A stretch of DNA of 64,000 bases from Legionella bononiensis (GCF_016786215.1 NZ_JADOBG010000021.1:124001-188000); one strand, 5' to 3'. Positions 45,530 to 55,396 are shown, numbered from the stretch's first letter. Numbers and translations are program-made. Notes: generated from the letters alone by a model not told the origin.

Positions 45530-46166
45530 TGGTCTTTCAGCGGAAAATGTGTTTTCCGTGTCAAAAGTGATCCCGGTTATTGTTATAAGGGATTTGGATA
45601 AGGCCATTCCTTTGGCTTCGGCGATATTGGCTGGTGGAGTTAATGTATTGGAGGTTACTTTAAGAACACCAGTAGCTTTAGATGCCATTAAATTATTGAC
45701 CAGAAATTTTCCTGATGCCTTAATAGGTGCTGGTACGGTTATTAATCCTGAACAATTGGATTGGGTGACTCAAGCAGGCGCAAAATTTGCGATTAGTCCT
45801 GGACAAACTCATTCATTATTAATGGCTGGACAGAAGTCTCGAATTCCTCTGATACCGGGGATAGCCAGTGTTTCCGAATTAATGGCAGGCTTGGAGTTAG
45901 GTTATCGTCATTTCAAATTGTTTCCTGCCGCTGCCGTAGGCGGGATTCAGTTGCTGCGTGCTGTTTTTGGCCCTTTTCCAGATGTACGATTTTGTCCAAC
46001 TGGTGGTGTCAATGAAGAGAATTTTCAAGATTATCTTGCTCTACCTAATGTTTCTTGTGTTGGCGGTTCATGGATCGTTCCTGATCAGGCAATCAAAAAT
46101 AATGAATGGGCATTAATTACGGAGTTATGCCATTCGATAAGTAATGATTTATATAAAGTTCAGTGA
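45516..46166 (+). CDS. eda: KDPG aldolase (2-dehydro-3-deoxyphosphogluconate aldolase)
   Basis: A 216-residue class I aldolase splitting KDPG to pyruvate and glyceraldehyde-3-phosphate. VIPVIVIRDLDKAIPLASAI, LEVTLRTPVALDAIKLL, LIGAGTVINPEQ, FKLFPAAAVGGIQLLRA (with the Schiff-base Lys) and RFCPTGGVNEENF are diagnostic. An AAGGAGA ribosome binding site lies inside the end of glk, before the ATG at 45516. It completes the pathway. Confidence 0.97.
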   Translation: MLFPDGLSAENVFSVSKVIPVIVIRDLDKAIPLASAILAGGVNVLEVTLRTPVALDAIKLLTRNFPDALIGAGTVINPEQLDWVTQAGAKFAISPGQTHSLLMAGQKSRIPLIPGIASVSELMAGLELGYRHFKLFPAAAVGGIQLLRAVFGPFPDVRFCPTGGVNEENFQDYLALPNVSCVGGSWIVPDQAIKNNEWALITELCHSISNDLYKVQ

Positions 46167-46333
46167 AAGCGGGTTATTGTTTATTATCATGGCTCAGCGA
46201 GACCTTAATAAACGCAACTCACTCTTAAAGAACATGCCTTATATAGTGTGTGAGGTGGCATAGTAGTTTTATTTGTAGACGGACGTTAATAAGTAGAACT
46301 TGTATTAGCAGGGATTTATTAAAGGAGTAGGAT

Positions 46334-47755
46334 ATGGCTTGGATTGTCGCGATTATTGGGTCTTTAGCTGGATTTTTGTTTGGTTATGATGAAGGTATTA
46401 TTGCGGGTTCAGTGGATTTGGTAAAAAATCATTTTGATCTGACCGCCACGCACATTGGCATCATGGCCTCAGCTTTACCTTTTGGGGCTTTGTTTGGTTC
46501 CATGTTAATTGGTATGTTTATGGCCTCAAAGGGCATAAAACGTTTTGGTCGACGTTCATTATTGTCCTTTGCCGGATTCCTCTTTTTCTTTGGTGCCTTG
46601 GGCGCCGGATTTGCAGATTCTATTTCGATTTTGGTCGTGTCACGATTAATTCTTGGACTTGCAATTGGCATGGCTTCTGTCCTGACCCCTTTATATTTGG
46701 CTGAAACCGCAGCGATTGAAGCACGAGGGGCAGTTGTTGCGATTTATCAATTAGCGATGACCATAGGTATCGTTTGTTCCTATTCGGTGAATTATCTTCT
46801 TATAGAGCACCAGGCCTGGAGAGCCATGTTTGCTTCAAGTGCTTTGCCGGCATTGTTGTTAAGCATTGGTATCTTATTTATGCCTGAATCGCCAAGATGG
46901 TTATACAGTATAGGACGACGTGATGCAGCGGCGAAATCACTAAAGAAATTGCGTCAGAGTCGTGATATTGAACATGAGCTAATGGAAATTGAAATGACTT
47001 TAGCTAATGAACCAAAACAAGGAAATTGGTTATTATTATTTAAAAAACCCTTGTTGCCGGTATTAATGTTAGGAACCGTTTTATTTTGCTTGCAGCAGCT
47101 TAGTGGCATTAATGTAGTGATTTATTTTGCTCCTGAAATTTTTAAAAATTTAGGCATGGACAGTACAACAGGTCAAATATTAGCTACTATGGGTATTGGA
47201 TTGGTGAATTTATTAGTGACTATCATCGCCATACTCTGTGTTGATAAAGTAGGTCGTCGTAAGCTTTTGCTATTTGGTTTTGCGGGTACTTGCTTAAGTC
47301 TGGTTGCCTTATGTCTGTTTTCAGTCAATCAGGTAGTATGGCTTCCTTATTTGTCCGTTATTTGTTTGACCGTGTATATCTTTTCATTTGCTATCAGCGT
47401 AGGCCCCATTCCGCATATTTCAATGGCAGAAATTTTCCCATTGCATGTACGTGGCGCAGGCATGGGATTATCTGCCATGAGTAATTGGACATTCAACACC
47501 GTGGTTATTTTCAGTTTCCCCATTCTGCAAAAAATGTTAGGTATTGATTATACTTTTGCCCTATACGCTGTGATTTGTTTCCTGGGACTGATTTACACCT
47601 ATTTTTATATGCCCGAAACCAAGAATATCAGTTTGGAACAAATTGAAAATCATGTGATGGCCGGTAAACCCTTAAGGTTTTTAGGACGAGAGAAAGAGCA
47701 ATTGGACGATCTCAATACTGAAACAGATAATTCATTTGTCCCTTTAACAAATTGA
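46334..47755 (+). CDS. Sugar-porter MFS transporter, probable glucose:H+ symporter
   Basis: A 473-residue, 12-helix MFS transporter of the sugar porter family. GYDEGIIAGSVDLVKNHFDL, GRRSLLSFAGFLFFFGAL, PESPRWLYSIGR, QQLSGINVVIYFAPEIF and PETKNISLEQIE are the recognisable signatures. Position after eda implies uptake of glucose for the Entner-Doudoroff genes. An AAAGGAGTAGG ribosome binding site precedes the ATG; a 167-base gap separates it from eda. Confidence 0.92.
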   Translation: MAWIVAIIGSLAGFLFGYDEGIIAGSVDLVKNHFDLTATHIGIMASALPFGALFGSMLIGMFMASKGIKRFGRRSLLSFAGFLFFFGALGAGFADSISILVVSRLILGLAIGMASVLTPLYLAETAAIEARGAVVAIYQLAMTIGIVCSYSVNYLLIEHQAWRAMFASSALPALLLSIGILFMPESPRWLYSIGRRDAAAKSLKKLRQSRDIEHELMEIEMTLANEPKQGNWLLLFKKPLLPVLMLGTVLFCLQQLSGINVVIYFAPEIFKNLGMDSTTGQILATMGIGLVNLLVTIIAILCVDKVGRRKLLLFGFAGTCLSLVALCLFSVNQVVWLPYLSVICLTVYIFSFAISVGPIPHISMAEIFPLHVRGAGMGLSAMSNWTFNTVVIFSFPILQKMLGIDYTFALYAVICFLGLIYTYFYMPETKNISLEQIENHVMAGKPLRFLGREKEQLDDLNTETDNSFVPLTN

Positions 47756-47775
47756 TATGAAGAGTAACTACTCGC

Positions 47776-47995
47776 ACGTCATCCCGAGCGTAGCGAGGGA
47801 TCAAAGAACGTCATCCCGAATGCAATGAGGGATCTCCTGATTGTGGCATTGTGCTTGCATTGGGAGATCCTTCGCTGTGCTCAGGATGACGAAACGCTCA
47901 AAAGAACGTCATCCCGAATGCAATGAGGGATCTCCTGATTGTGGCATTGTGCCTGCATTGGGAGATCCTTCGCTGTGCTCAGGATGACGAAATTT
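47776..47995. repeat. Tandem 98-base hairpin repeats (CGTCATCCCGA family)
   Basis: Two nearly identical units begin with CGTCATCCCGAATGCAATGA at 47809 and at 47907 (period 98). Each ends in AGGATGACG and I note one substitution between them. A truncated unit (CGTCATCCCGAGCG) starts at 47778. Each unit folds as GGGATCTCC with GGAGATCC. The inner part is the same kind as at 11238-11320 and 14725-14810. It lies in the 405-base gap before the DUF2339 gene, where I otherwise see only a weak leader. Confidence 0.75.
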
Positions 47996-48160
47996 CCAAT
48001 TTAATAGACTAATTCAATCATCCCTGTTCAATGAAATAGATACATCCAAACTCGGTTTTTGTACATTTTTAATATATTTTTAAAATCATTGATTAAATAT
48101 CTTTCACTACACCTTAATAGTGTTCTAAAATTAACTAAAACGAATAAACCAGGCCAATTC

Positions 48161-49756
48161 ATGTATTCACCATTGATAGAAAAAAAATTAGAAGACATCC
48201 AGTCAAGAATAGAGACACTTGAAACCAAATTAAAAATTAATAAACAACCGGCTGAAGAACCGGGTCAGGAAGAGATAAAAGAGATTCCAAAACCCATATC
48301 CGGTAACCTGCTTGGAGTAGTGTCTTCCATATGCTTTATTCTGGCCGCTGGATTTATTTTTAAACTGTCCATTGATTCCGGTTGGCTCACTCATGAAAAA
48401 CAACTGGGACTTGCTTCTTTATTAGGATTGGCTCTGTTTGCTGCCGGAATTTTAATATCGAATACAGATAAATTATATGCAAGCTTTTTACCTGCAGCAG
48501 GCTCTACAATTTTATATCTGACCTGTTTTGCCGCTTTTCAATTTTATTATCTTATATCGTTTCAAACCGTAATCGCCATAACCTGTATTATTACAGGAAT
48601 ATCCCTTTGGTTTTACATTCAGTTTAAGCATGATATTTATGCGGTAATTGCTGCAATTGGCGCTTATAGTGCTCCATTTGTTACCAATATCGATAATAAT
48701 GCATTTTTCTCACTGTATTACTTCATCATTTGTTCTTTAACTTTTGCCACTCTATCGATATGGGTGCAATCACGAACTTTAACAGTAATTTCTTCCTATT
48801 TAGCTATTTCGATTACAGCCTTTATAGGGTTGAATCTGCATCTGAATGCCATCATTGCGAGTGCGCTGGCTCTTAATTTCCTTATTTTTTCTATGGCAAC
48901 CTATTTTTATACTCGACTTACCCATAATGCGCTTACAGTAAAAGAGTCCTGGAGTTTATTTCCGGTGCTGCTGGTATTTTACGCTATGGAATATTATTAC
49001 ATCAGCCGAATCGATCCTGCTCTAGCGTCATTAGTTTCAATCGCTGCAGCAGCCTTGCTGGTTGCTTTAAATCTTTCAGCTAAAAGACGGTCACCCAATC
49101 GCACAATGTCCAGTAGCGGTCTCGTTTTAACCTTTGTAACACTGGTTTTCTTCCACTCCATTTATCTGGAATTATTACCCGCAGACATCAAACCCTGGCT
49201 GTTTGTTATCATTGTTATAGGATACAGCCTGCTCCATAAGCAAATATGCTTAAAAGATATAAATAACATTAAAATTATTCCCATTATTGCGTTATCTTCT
49301 ATTTTAGGAATTGAATATCTGAATATGCTCAGTCATCTGGCAATGCAATTTAATGCTTCCTGGGCAATTGTTTCCTGGACTTCGTTTTTAAGTCTCTGGT
49401 ATATCATTATAAAACATCATAGCGCGCTCAATACAAACAAGAACTATATATACCCAATCCTGGCAGCAGCTCACATATTGTGTATTATGGGTCTTTATCA
49501 GATTACCATTAATTACGGTTCCCTCGCCGTTTCAACTTCATGGCTTATCTACGCCCTGATAGTCCTTTCATTTTCCTACATTAAAAAAGATCTGATCATG
49601 GCAAAATCAGTTTTGATTGTTTTAAGTTTTGCTGCCGGCAAAGCACTCCTTTATGATGCAGCATCAACCCCTAACATTCATCGTACACTAAGCCTCATTT
49701 TAACTGGAATTGTTCTCTATACCTCAGGTTTAGTCATTAGAAAAATGGCTCGATAA
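48161..49756 (+). CDS. DUF2339 polytopic membrane protein
   Basis: A membrane protein of about 531 residues from the ATG at 48161. The frame runs further upstream, but MYSPLIEKKLEDIQSRIETL is the usual coiled-coil N-terminus of DUF2339. At least 14 hydrophobic segments follow, with the family motif FCIAAIGAYSAPF-like (AAIGAYSAPFVTN) in the middle. No enzymatic function is known for the family. It stands alone after the repeats; in L. pneumophila I recall the glucoamylase gamA following the transporter, and it is missing here. Confidence 0.75.
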   Translation: MYSPLIEKKLEDIQSRIETLETKLKINKQPAEEPGQEEIKEIPKPISGNLLGVVSSICFILAAGFIFKLSIDSGWLTHEKQLGLASLLGLALFAAGILISNTDKLYASFLPAAGSTILYLTCFAAFQFYYLISFQTVIAITCIITGISLWFYIQFKHDIYAVIAAIGAYSAPFVTNIDNNAFFSLYYFIICSLTFATLSIWVQSRTLTVISSYLAISITAFIGLNLHLNAIIASALALNFLIFSMATYFYTRLTHNALTVKESWSLFPVLLVFYAMEYYYISRIDPALASLVSIAAAALLVALNLSAKRRSPNRTMSSSGLVLTFVTLVFFHSIYLELLPADIKPWLFVIIVIGYSLLHKQICLKDINNIKIIPIIALSSILGIEYLNMLSHLAMQFNASWAIVSWTSFLSLWYIIIKHHSALNTNKNYIYPILAAAHILCIMGLYQITINYGSLAVSTSWLIYALIVLSFSYIKKDLIMAKSVLIVLSFAAGKALLYDAASTPNIHRTLSLILTGIVLYTSGLVIRKMAR

Positions 49757-49794
49757 CCAAAATAGTGAGCCGTTGAACAACAATTCAATCAGTG

Positions 49795-49875
49795 CGTCAT
49801 CCCGAGTAAAACGAGGGATCTCCTCAATGTGACAATAACACTTTGAATGAGATCCCTTCGTTCAGGAGGGCATCA
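49795..49875. repeat. Degenerate CGTCATCCCGA-type hairpin repeat
   Basis: Starts CGTCATCCCGAG, has GAGGGATCTCC and GAGATCCCTTCG arms and ends in a damaged right arm (TTCAGGAGGGCATCA). It is a single degenerate copy between the DUF2339 and RhoGAP genes. I see nothing else in the 289-base gap apart from an AAGGGAGAAC ribosome binding site. Confidence 0.6.
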
Positions 49876-50045
49876 AGTTACCCCTGACTCCATGAGTCAA
49901 TTAAAGTAATAAACAAACTCGTAAAAACCATCATTAATTCCATTTGTTCAAAACTCGAAACAATGAATCCATGTAGGGCAAATTATCTCTCTACTAATTT
50001 TTGTATATTCCATGTATTTTATAGTTTTATAAGGGAGAACTATCC

Positions 50046-51272
50046 ATGGCTGGAAAATCTAAATACAGTACTCATGAAATCGTTAATGTATTTCGCTGTG
50101 TTTCACTATTAATACAACATCATCCTGAATTATTAGACAATAAGGGTATTTTTAGAATTACTGGCTCAAAACCAGATACTGAAGAATTATTAAAACAACT
50201 TATCGATCAAAACTTTGATTGGAACATACTGGAACAGTATGTTTTCGTAAACCAGCAGATAAATAGCGATAACGTACACAATACTATTGGCATGTTTAAC
50301 TGCGTACTTAAGGATTCCTTGTTATTAGATACAACGGATGATTTGTTGGCTGGTTTTACAAAAAAACTCCAACAATTACTCAGTGCTGGTGATTTAAATA
50401 GCGACAGTTTATCAGATGCCGTTTATCTGCTAGATGAATTTATCAATAAGCTCCTGTTATCCAAATCTCTGGAACACCAACGAACGGGTGAAATGTTGTA
50501 TCACTATTGTTATTTGATGCATAGGGCTTCTTCATTTGAAGAAACAAATAAGATGTCAGCACGAAATCTGGCAATCATTTTAGCCCCGCATTTAACCAGC
50601 GAACTGGAGTTGGTTGCTACGGATAATTTATTAGTACTGACGGAATTTACCATGGGAAAATTGGTACCGATACTTGAAAGTTATATTAACAGTGAGCTGA
50701 CTGACCACCCTTTTTCAGTTCGCCATGCAGATAAAATTGGACATTTAATTGAAACACGTCACTTTATTATGAATAAATTAATGGAAATGAAAGTGGCAAA
50801 TAAGAAACAAACGGTGGATCCTATGGTAGAACTAATGGTGCAAGTGAAAGAAATGCAGAATCAAAAAGAACAATTAGAAATTAATATCCACGATGAACCG
50901 CATGACCATGATGAGAAAAAAAATTTAAAAAAACAACTAAAACAATTGAAGAAGGATATTGAGGAACTTAATCAGGAGATTATTGCACTAAGAGATCAAA
51001 TTGAAGAAATGAATGATGCTCATGCTGGGTTGATCGTTGTAAACCATAAATTATCATTGTCTGTCGATCATCTTACTCAACTCGTACCCATACCAGAGGC
51101 CAGTGATTGGGAACAAATCGATCAATCCGTCTGCTCAAGTAGTTCAGCACGTCAACGATATGGTGTATTTCGGGAAACTTCAAATACAGATCGTTCTCAA
51201 GAACCTGACGAGGCGAATGAGCTTGCCTGGAATGATGATGATCAAGACACTCCACAGCACAGTTTGAATTAA
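50046..51272 (+). CDS. RhoGAP-domain effector candidate with coiled coil
   Basis: A 408-residue protein. Residues 1-220 resemble a eukaryotic RhoGAP domain: a helix and loop ending NKGIFRITGSKPDTEELLKQ, where Arg37 matches the catalytic arginine finger, and NKMSARNLAIILAPHL at 168-183, matching the M-x-x-x-N-L-A-x-x-x-x-P-x-L helix. The conserved Asn of G-P-N-L is His182, and the usual L-R-E-L-P block is replaced (LKDSLLLD). A coiled coil spans about 258-326, and the tail is acidic (DEANELAWNDDDQD). RhoGAPs inactivate Rho GTPases, so a host cytoskeletal target is likely. Bacteria lack Rho proteins. Confidence 0.75.
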   Translation: MAGKSKYSTHEIVNVFRCVSLLIQHHPELLDNKGIFRITGSKPDTEELLKQLIDQNFDWNILEQYVFVNQQINSDNVHNTIGMFNCVLKDSLLLDTTDDLLAGFTKKLQQLLSAGDLNSDSLSDAVYLLDEFINKLLLSKSLEHQRTGEMLYHYCYLMHRASSFEETNKMSARNLAIILAPHLTSELELVATDNLLVLTEFTMGKLVPILESYINSELTDHPFSVRHADKIGHLIETRHFIMNKLMEMKVANKKQTVDPMVELMVQVKEMQNQKEQLEINIHDEPHDHDEKKNLKKQLKQLKKDIEELNQEIIALRDQIEEMNDAHAGLIVVNHKLSLSVDHLTQLVPIPEASDWEQIDQSVCSSSSARQRYGVFRETSNTDRSQEPDEANELAWNDDDQDTPQHSLN

Positions 51273-51305
51273 GCGTTGTATTGATTCAATAACATCAGGA
51301 TTAAT

Positions 51306-52025
51306 ATGAACCAGTTGATACAAAACCATGCAAAAAATAAATCAGTAAACAGAAGCATCATCTGGTTCATTCTTATATTTATCAGTACAGTAAGTATTGC
51401 AGCTGAGAACGATTTCCAATTTTGGACCAACACTACTGTTATGGGTTCGATAACGAAAAAATACCCGAAAATTAAATATTGGCTCGAATATCAAGGTCGA
51501 TTTGGTGATGACGCTTCGAAACTTTCACAACTCTTATTGCGACCGGGACTAGGATATCAGGTGATCCCAACAACAAGCGTCTGGATAGGATACGCATGGA
51601 TTCGAACCGCACAACCATTCACCGTAAGGCCTATAGAGGAGAACAGAATCTGGCAACAAATACTGTGGAGTAAAAAATTCAGCCAATTTACAGCTACAAT
51701 TCGATCTCGCCTTGAACAACGCTATATACAAGCCACGATTCATACCGCCTGGCGGTACAGACAATTATTTAAAATAGCGTTTCCAATACCCAATCATGAA
51801 CAATTTAGTCTTATTGGCATGGATGAACTTTTTTATCATCTTAATAATTTCAACATACAGAATAATACTGGTCTTGATCAAAATCGCGCCTTCATAGGAT
51901 TAGGTTACAAAACTACTGAACAGAGTACTATTGAAATGGGTTACCTGAATCAGTACATTAAAAGACCATTAAGAGAGAATTTTAATGGAAATTGTTTGTA
52001 CATGAGTCTTCTATTTAATTTTTAG
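51306..52025 (+). CDS. DUF2490 outer-membrane protein
   Basis: A 239-residue protein with a signal peptide ending near SIAAEN (residue 30). The mature part is beta-rich with alternating aromatic strands (FQFWTNTTVMG, IKYWLEYQGRFGDD, VWIGYAWIRTAQPF, NRAFIGLGYKTTEQSTIEMG) and ends LYMSLLFNF, a typical outer-membrane terminal strand. DUF2490 proteins are probable small beta-barrels of unknown role. It is 33 bases downstream of the RhoGAP gene on the same strand. Confidence 0.8.
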   Translation: MNQLIQNHAKNKSVNRSIIWFILIFISTVSIAAENDFQFWTNTTVMGSITKKYPKIKYWLEYQGRFGDDASKLSQLLLRPGLGYQVIPTTSVWIGYAWIRTAQPFTVRPIEENRIWQQILWSKKFSQFTATIRSRLEQRYIQATIHTAWRYRQLFKIAFPIPNHEQFSLIGMDELFYHLNNFNIQNNTGLDQNRAFIGLGYKTTEQSTIEMGYLNQYIKRPLRENFNGNCLYMSLLFNF

Positions 52026-52185
52026 TTATAAGGTCTGTTCACAATGCCCAATTTAAAATGACGGGGCATTTTCAGTAGCCGGACCTTGGTGGCTCAAATT
52101 AGAAAATAGATACTAAATCACGTGATTCTCAAGAAAAGATACTTTACTATTAAATTGTATTTATTATTATGCCGGAGACAAAAAC

Positions 52186-53703
52186 ATGGAGCAGGTTTTT
52201 GATGTTGCAATTATTGGGGGAGGAATCAATGGTTGCGGCTGTGCAGCAGATGCGGCACTTAGAGGCCTTTCCGTAGTACTCTTCGAACAGGATGACTTAG
52301 CCTCCAAAACCTCATCCAGCAGCACAAAATTAATTCATGGAGGATTAAGGTATTTAGAGCATTATGAATTCGGATTGGTGAAAAAAGCCTTAGAAGAACG
52401 ACAGACTTTATTGAACCTGGCACCTCATCTCGTCCATCCCCAATCATTTATTTTGCCCTACCAAAAACATATGCGTCCTGCCTGGTTATTAAGACTGGGG
52501 CTGTTTTTTTACGATCATTTAAGCCGAAAAAACCATTTACCTAAATGTAAAACCATACACAGAACTACAAAAAACACCTATTTTAATCCATTAGTAGACC
52601 AATTAAACCGTGGTTTTTTATTTTATGATGCGTCTACAGATGATGCTCGTTTAACTATTATTAATGCCATTCAAGCAAAAAATCATGGGGCAAGTATACG
52701 CCCACGCGCCAAAGTGATTCATACTGAAGTAGTAAATAACATGTGGCAATTAATTATTCAACCGGACAACGGCCCCATTTATAAAGCCTATGCAAAAACC
52801 CTAATCAATGCCACTGGTCCATGGGTTAAATCCCTGGCCCAACTAACAAAAACCTCAGTTAAGAGCGACATGACTCTCGTCAAAGGGAGTCATATAGTCG
52901 TACCGAAACTTTACGAAGGGAAACACGCTTATTTTTTGCAACATGATGATAAACGTGTCGTGTTTGTCATTCCCTTTCATGGGTTCAGCATGATCGGTAC
53001 TACTGATGTAGAATACACTGGATCGTTGGATCAGATTCAAATCGATGAAGAAGAAATTGTGTATTTAACGACTTTAGTTAACTCGTATTTTAAAATTAAA
53101 ATTCACAAAACGGATATTATGTATTCCTGGAGCGGAATTAGACCACTTATTGCAAATGAAGGAAAAGAAGTTAAAACGTTAAGCCGAGACTACAGTTATG
53201 AGTTTAGTACTAATCCAGCCCCGGTTATGACAATTCTTGGAGGTAAAATAACAACCTACAGACAATTGGCAGAGGACGTTATTAATCAACTTTCTTCAGT
53301 ATTTCCTCAGATGCGCCATTCAAGAACAAAGGTCACTCCTCTTCCTGGAGCCGCTTTAGGTACAATGGGCTTTGAAGAGTATATCATCTACGCCAAAGAG
53401 AAATATCATTGGTTGGACTCTGAATTATTGTATCGCTATCTCTATAATTACGGGAGTCGTACTGAAATTTTTCTTTCACAATGCACTAATATTGAATCCA
53501 TGGGAAGAAAATTTGGAACTTGTCTCTATCAAGTTGAGGTGGATTATCTCATTCAAGAAGAATGGGCAAAAAACGTTGATGATGTATTAAAGCGACGAAC
53601 CAAACTTGATCTCTCAATGGACGCCGCCAGCAAGGAAGAATTAAAAGAATATATAGGCAATCTTATTGCTTATCCTGCTCAAGCTGAGCCCGTATTTCAG
53701 TAA
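52186..53703 (+). CDS. glpD: Glycerol-3-phosphate dehydrogenase
   Basis: A 505-residue FAD enzyme at the inner membrane oxidising glycerol-3-phosphate to DHAP and passing electrons to quinone. It begins with the FAD motif AIIGGGINGCGCAADAALRG, followed by SSSSTKLIHGGLRYLEHYEF, NATGPWVKSL and MTILGGKITTYRQLAEDV. The C-terminal helical domain is present. Its final 41 bases overlap the convergent thioredoxin gene. Confidence 0.96.
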   Translation: MEQVFDVAIIGGGINGCGCAADAALRGLSVVLFEQDDLASKTSSSSTKLIHGGLRYLEHYEFGLVKKALEERQTLLNLAPHLVHPQSFILPYQKHMRPAWLLRLGLFFYDHLSRKNHLPKCKTIHRTTKNTYFNPLVDQLNRGFLFYDASTDDARLTIINAIQAKNHGASIRPRAKVIHTEVVNNMWQLIIQPDNGPIYKAYAKTLINATGPWVKSLAQLTKTSVKSDMTLVKGSHIVVPKLYEGKHAYFLQHDDKRVVFVIPFHGFSMIGTTDVEYTGSLDQIQIDEEEIVYLTTLVNSYFKIKIHKTDIMYSWSGIRPLIANEGKEVKTLSRDYSYEFSTNPAPVMTILGGKITTYRQLAEDVINQLSSVFPQMRHSRTKVTPLPGAALGTMGFEEYIIYAKEKYHWLDSELLYRYLYNYGSRTEIFLSQCTNIESMGRKFGTCLYQVEVDYLIQEEWAKNVDDVLKRRTKLDLSMDAASKEELKEYIGNLIAYPAQAEPVFQ

Positions 53704-54025
53704 CATCAGCATCCAGAGCTTGTTGAGCCAATTCTTTTAATGTGGATTCGGGCATGCTGCCAGCTCCCGAGTATATTACAATACTGTCTTTAAATACCAT
53801 GAGATGAGGTATAGAACGAATCTCAAAAAAATCAGCCAGATCCTGTTGTTCCTCAATATTTACTTTGGCAAATACTATTCCAGGAAATTGATCGGAAACC
53901 TGTTCATAAACTTTGGAGAACTGCTTGCAGGGTGCACACCACTCAGCCCAAAAATCAATAAAAACCAATTCATTTTCATTAATCAATGATTCAAATTCAG
54001 CACTGGTTAAAGTTTTGCTTGGCAT
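53663..54025 (-). CDS. Thioredoxin-family protein
   Basis: A 120-residue protein with the canonical redox site [11 protein letters not shown] at about residues 27-37 and the cis-Pro loop RSIPHLMVF. Length is that of a classical thioredoxin with a short C-terminal tail ([12 protein letters not shown]). It follows adk with a 19-base overlap. It converges with glpD, sharing 41 bases of coding sequence at the 3' ends. A cytoplasmic disulfide reductase is likely. Confidence 0.92.
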   Translation of the reverse strand: MPSKTLTSAEFESLINENELVFIDFWAEWCAPCKQFSKVYEQVSDQFPGIVFAKVNIEEQQDLADFFEIRSIPHLMVFKDSIVIYSGAGSMPESTLKELAQQALDADVTEIRAQLEQDKQ

Positions 54026-54690
54026 ACTTTTTCCTTAGCATCAAGCAATGTGACGATTTCGTCAAATATTTGATCAACAGTTCCTGTTCCAATTACAGTA
54101 TGAAATTGAGGCGCATCAGGTGAACCTTCAGTTGCCCAATTTTTGTAGTAATTAATCAATGGAGCAGTCTGGTTATGATATACCTCTAGTCTTTTACGTA
54201 CCGTTTCTTCTTTATCATCATCACGTTGAATCAATGGCTCCCCTGTGAGATCATCAACACCAGGATTTTTTGGGGGATGGTTGATAATGTGATATACCCG
54301 TCCTGATTGTTGATGAATACGGCGCCCACTGATCCGTTCTATGATTTCGTTATCATCTACTGCAATTTCTATCACATGATCTAAAAATATACCCGCATTC
54401 TTTAAAGCATCTGCCTGAACTATGGTTCTTGGAAAACCATCAAATAAAAAACCATTGGCACAATCTGGATTTTTTAGGCGATCTTTAACTAGACCAATTA
54501 TAATATCATCGGATACAAGCCCACCGGCCTCCATAATCTTTTGAGCACTTAAACCTAAAGGAGTACGCTGGGCAATTGCGGCACGTAACATATCCCCTGT
54601 TGAAATTTGAGGAATTTTATAACGTTCAATTAAACGCGAAGCCTGGGTTCCTTTTCCAGCACCCGGACCACCTAAAAGCATTAATCGCAT
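54007..54690 (-). CDS. adk: Adenylate kinase
   Basis: A 227-residue long-type adenylate kinase that interconverts ATP, ADP and AMP. The start at 54690 ([20 protein letters not shown]) has an AAGGAG ribosome binding site; the frame extends nine codons further. [15 protein letters not shown] is the AMP-binding motif, and the LID region contains [20 protein letters not shown]. The C-terminus overlaps the thioredoxin start. Confidence 0.96.
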   Translation of the reverse strand: MRLMLLGGPGAGKGTQASRLIERYKIPQISTGDMLRAAIAQRTPLGLSAQKIMEAGGLVSDDIIIGLVKDRLKNPDCANGFLFDGFPRTIVQADALKNAGIFLDHVIEIAVDDNEIIERISGRRIHQQSGRVYHIINHPPKNPGVDDLTGEPLIQRDDDKEETVRKRLEVYHNQTAPLINYYKNWATEGSPDAPQFHTVIGTGTVDQIFDEIVTLLDAKEKVCQAKL

Positions 54691-54796
54691 CAAAAACTCC
54701 TTAATAATTGGTCTCAATTTAAAACCTGGAACTATAGTATAATACCAATCCAGTTAAATATTATAAAATTTTTAGCATATTTTCTCTAGGACTCTT

Positions 54797-55396
54797 TCAA
54801 AACCATGCGTGAGATTTCATTGTTCCCTGGCATGAGTTAAGTTGCATTGCATAAATTTGTGATTTTGCTTTAACTTTTCTCGCTACAGAAATCAACCAGG
54901 GCTTCTGAAGGTAAGTTTTTCGCTGATATCCACCCACTCCTTCATGATATGCCAAATATAGTGAATAAGCGTCTGTTCGCGGTATTCCTGCCTTGACCGC
55001 AGCTTGATTGGCATACCAACCAATAAAATCAACTCCATCAGCAAAGTCATCACGAGATGACAAAATCCAGCCATTGGTTTGCTTATACTGTTTCCAAGTC
55101 GATTGTAGTGCCTGGGTATAGCCATATGCTGTTGATGGTCTTTTCCACGGTATTATCCACAATAATTTCGTACGAGGCGGTCTGGCGCTTGCGTCAAACT
55201 TTGATTCCTGATGAATAATTGCCATCTGTACAGGAACAGGGACTTTCCACCGTTTTTCTACATCTTTAGCATCAGAATACCATTTAGGATATTGTTTAAA
55301 TATATTACATATATTATTTACATCTCTGGGAGGTTGACTAACACAAGAGGTAAGAAGCAATACCGATAATAAAAGAGTAAATAGTTTATAATTCAT
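54797..55396 (-). CDS. Lytic transglycosylase-like lipoprotein
   Basis: A 199-residue protein started at 55396. A lipoprotein signal LLLSVLLLTSC is followed by the SLT-like domain: PVQMAIIHQESKFDASARPP carries the likely catalytic Glu in the E-S-K-F motif, and STAYGYTQALQSTWKQY and YLAYHEGVGGYQR complete the lysozyme-like core. It should cleave peptidoglycan from the envelope side. The insert RTKLLWIIPWKRP within the domain is characteristic of this subgroup. Confidence 0.88.
   Translation of the reverse strand: MNYKLFTLLLSVLLLTSCVSQPPRDVNNICNIFKQYPKWYSDAKDVEKRWKVPVPVQMAIIHQESKFDASARPPRTKLLWIIPWKRPSTAYGYTQALQSTWKQYKQTNGWILSSRDDFADGVDFIGWYANQAAVKAGIPRTDAYSLYLAYHEGVGGYQRKTYLQKPWLISVARKVKAKSQIYAMQLNSCQGTMKSHAWF

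Noticed and set aside
47776..47995. CRISPR array
   Set aside because: Only two full units with a 98-base period and internal dyad symmetry, with no unique spacers and no cas genes.
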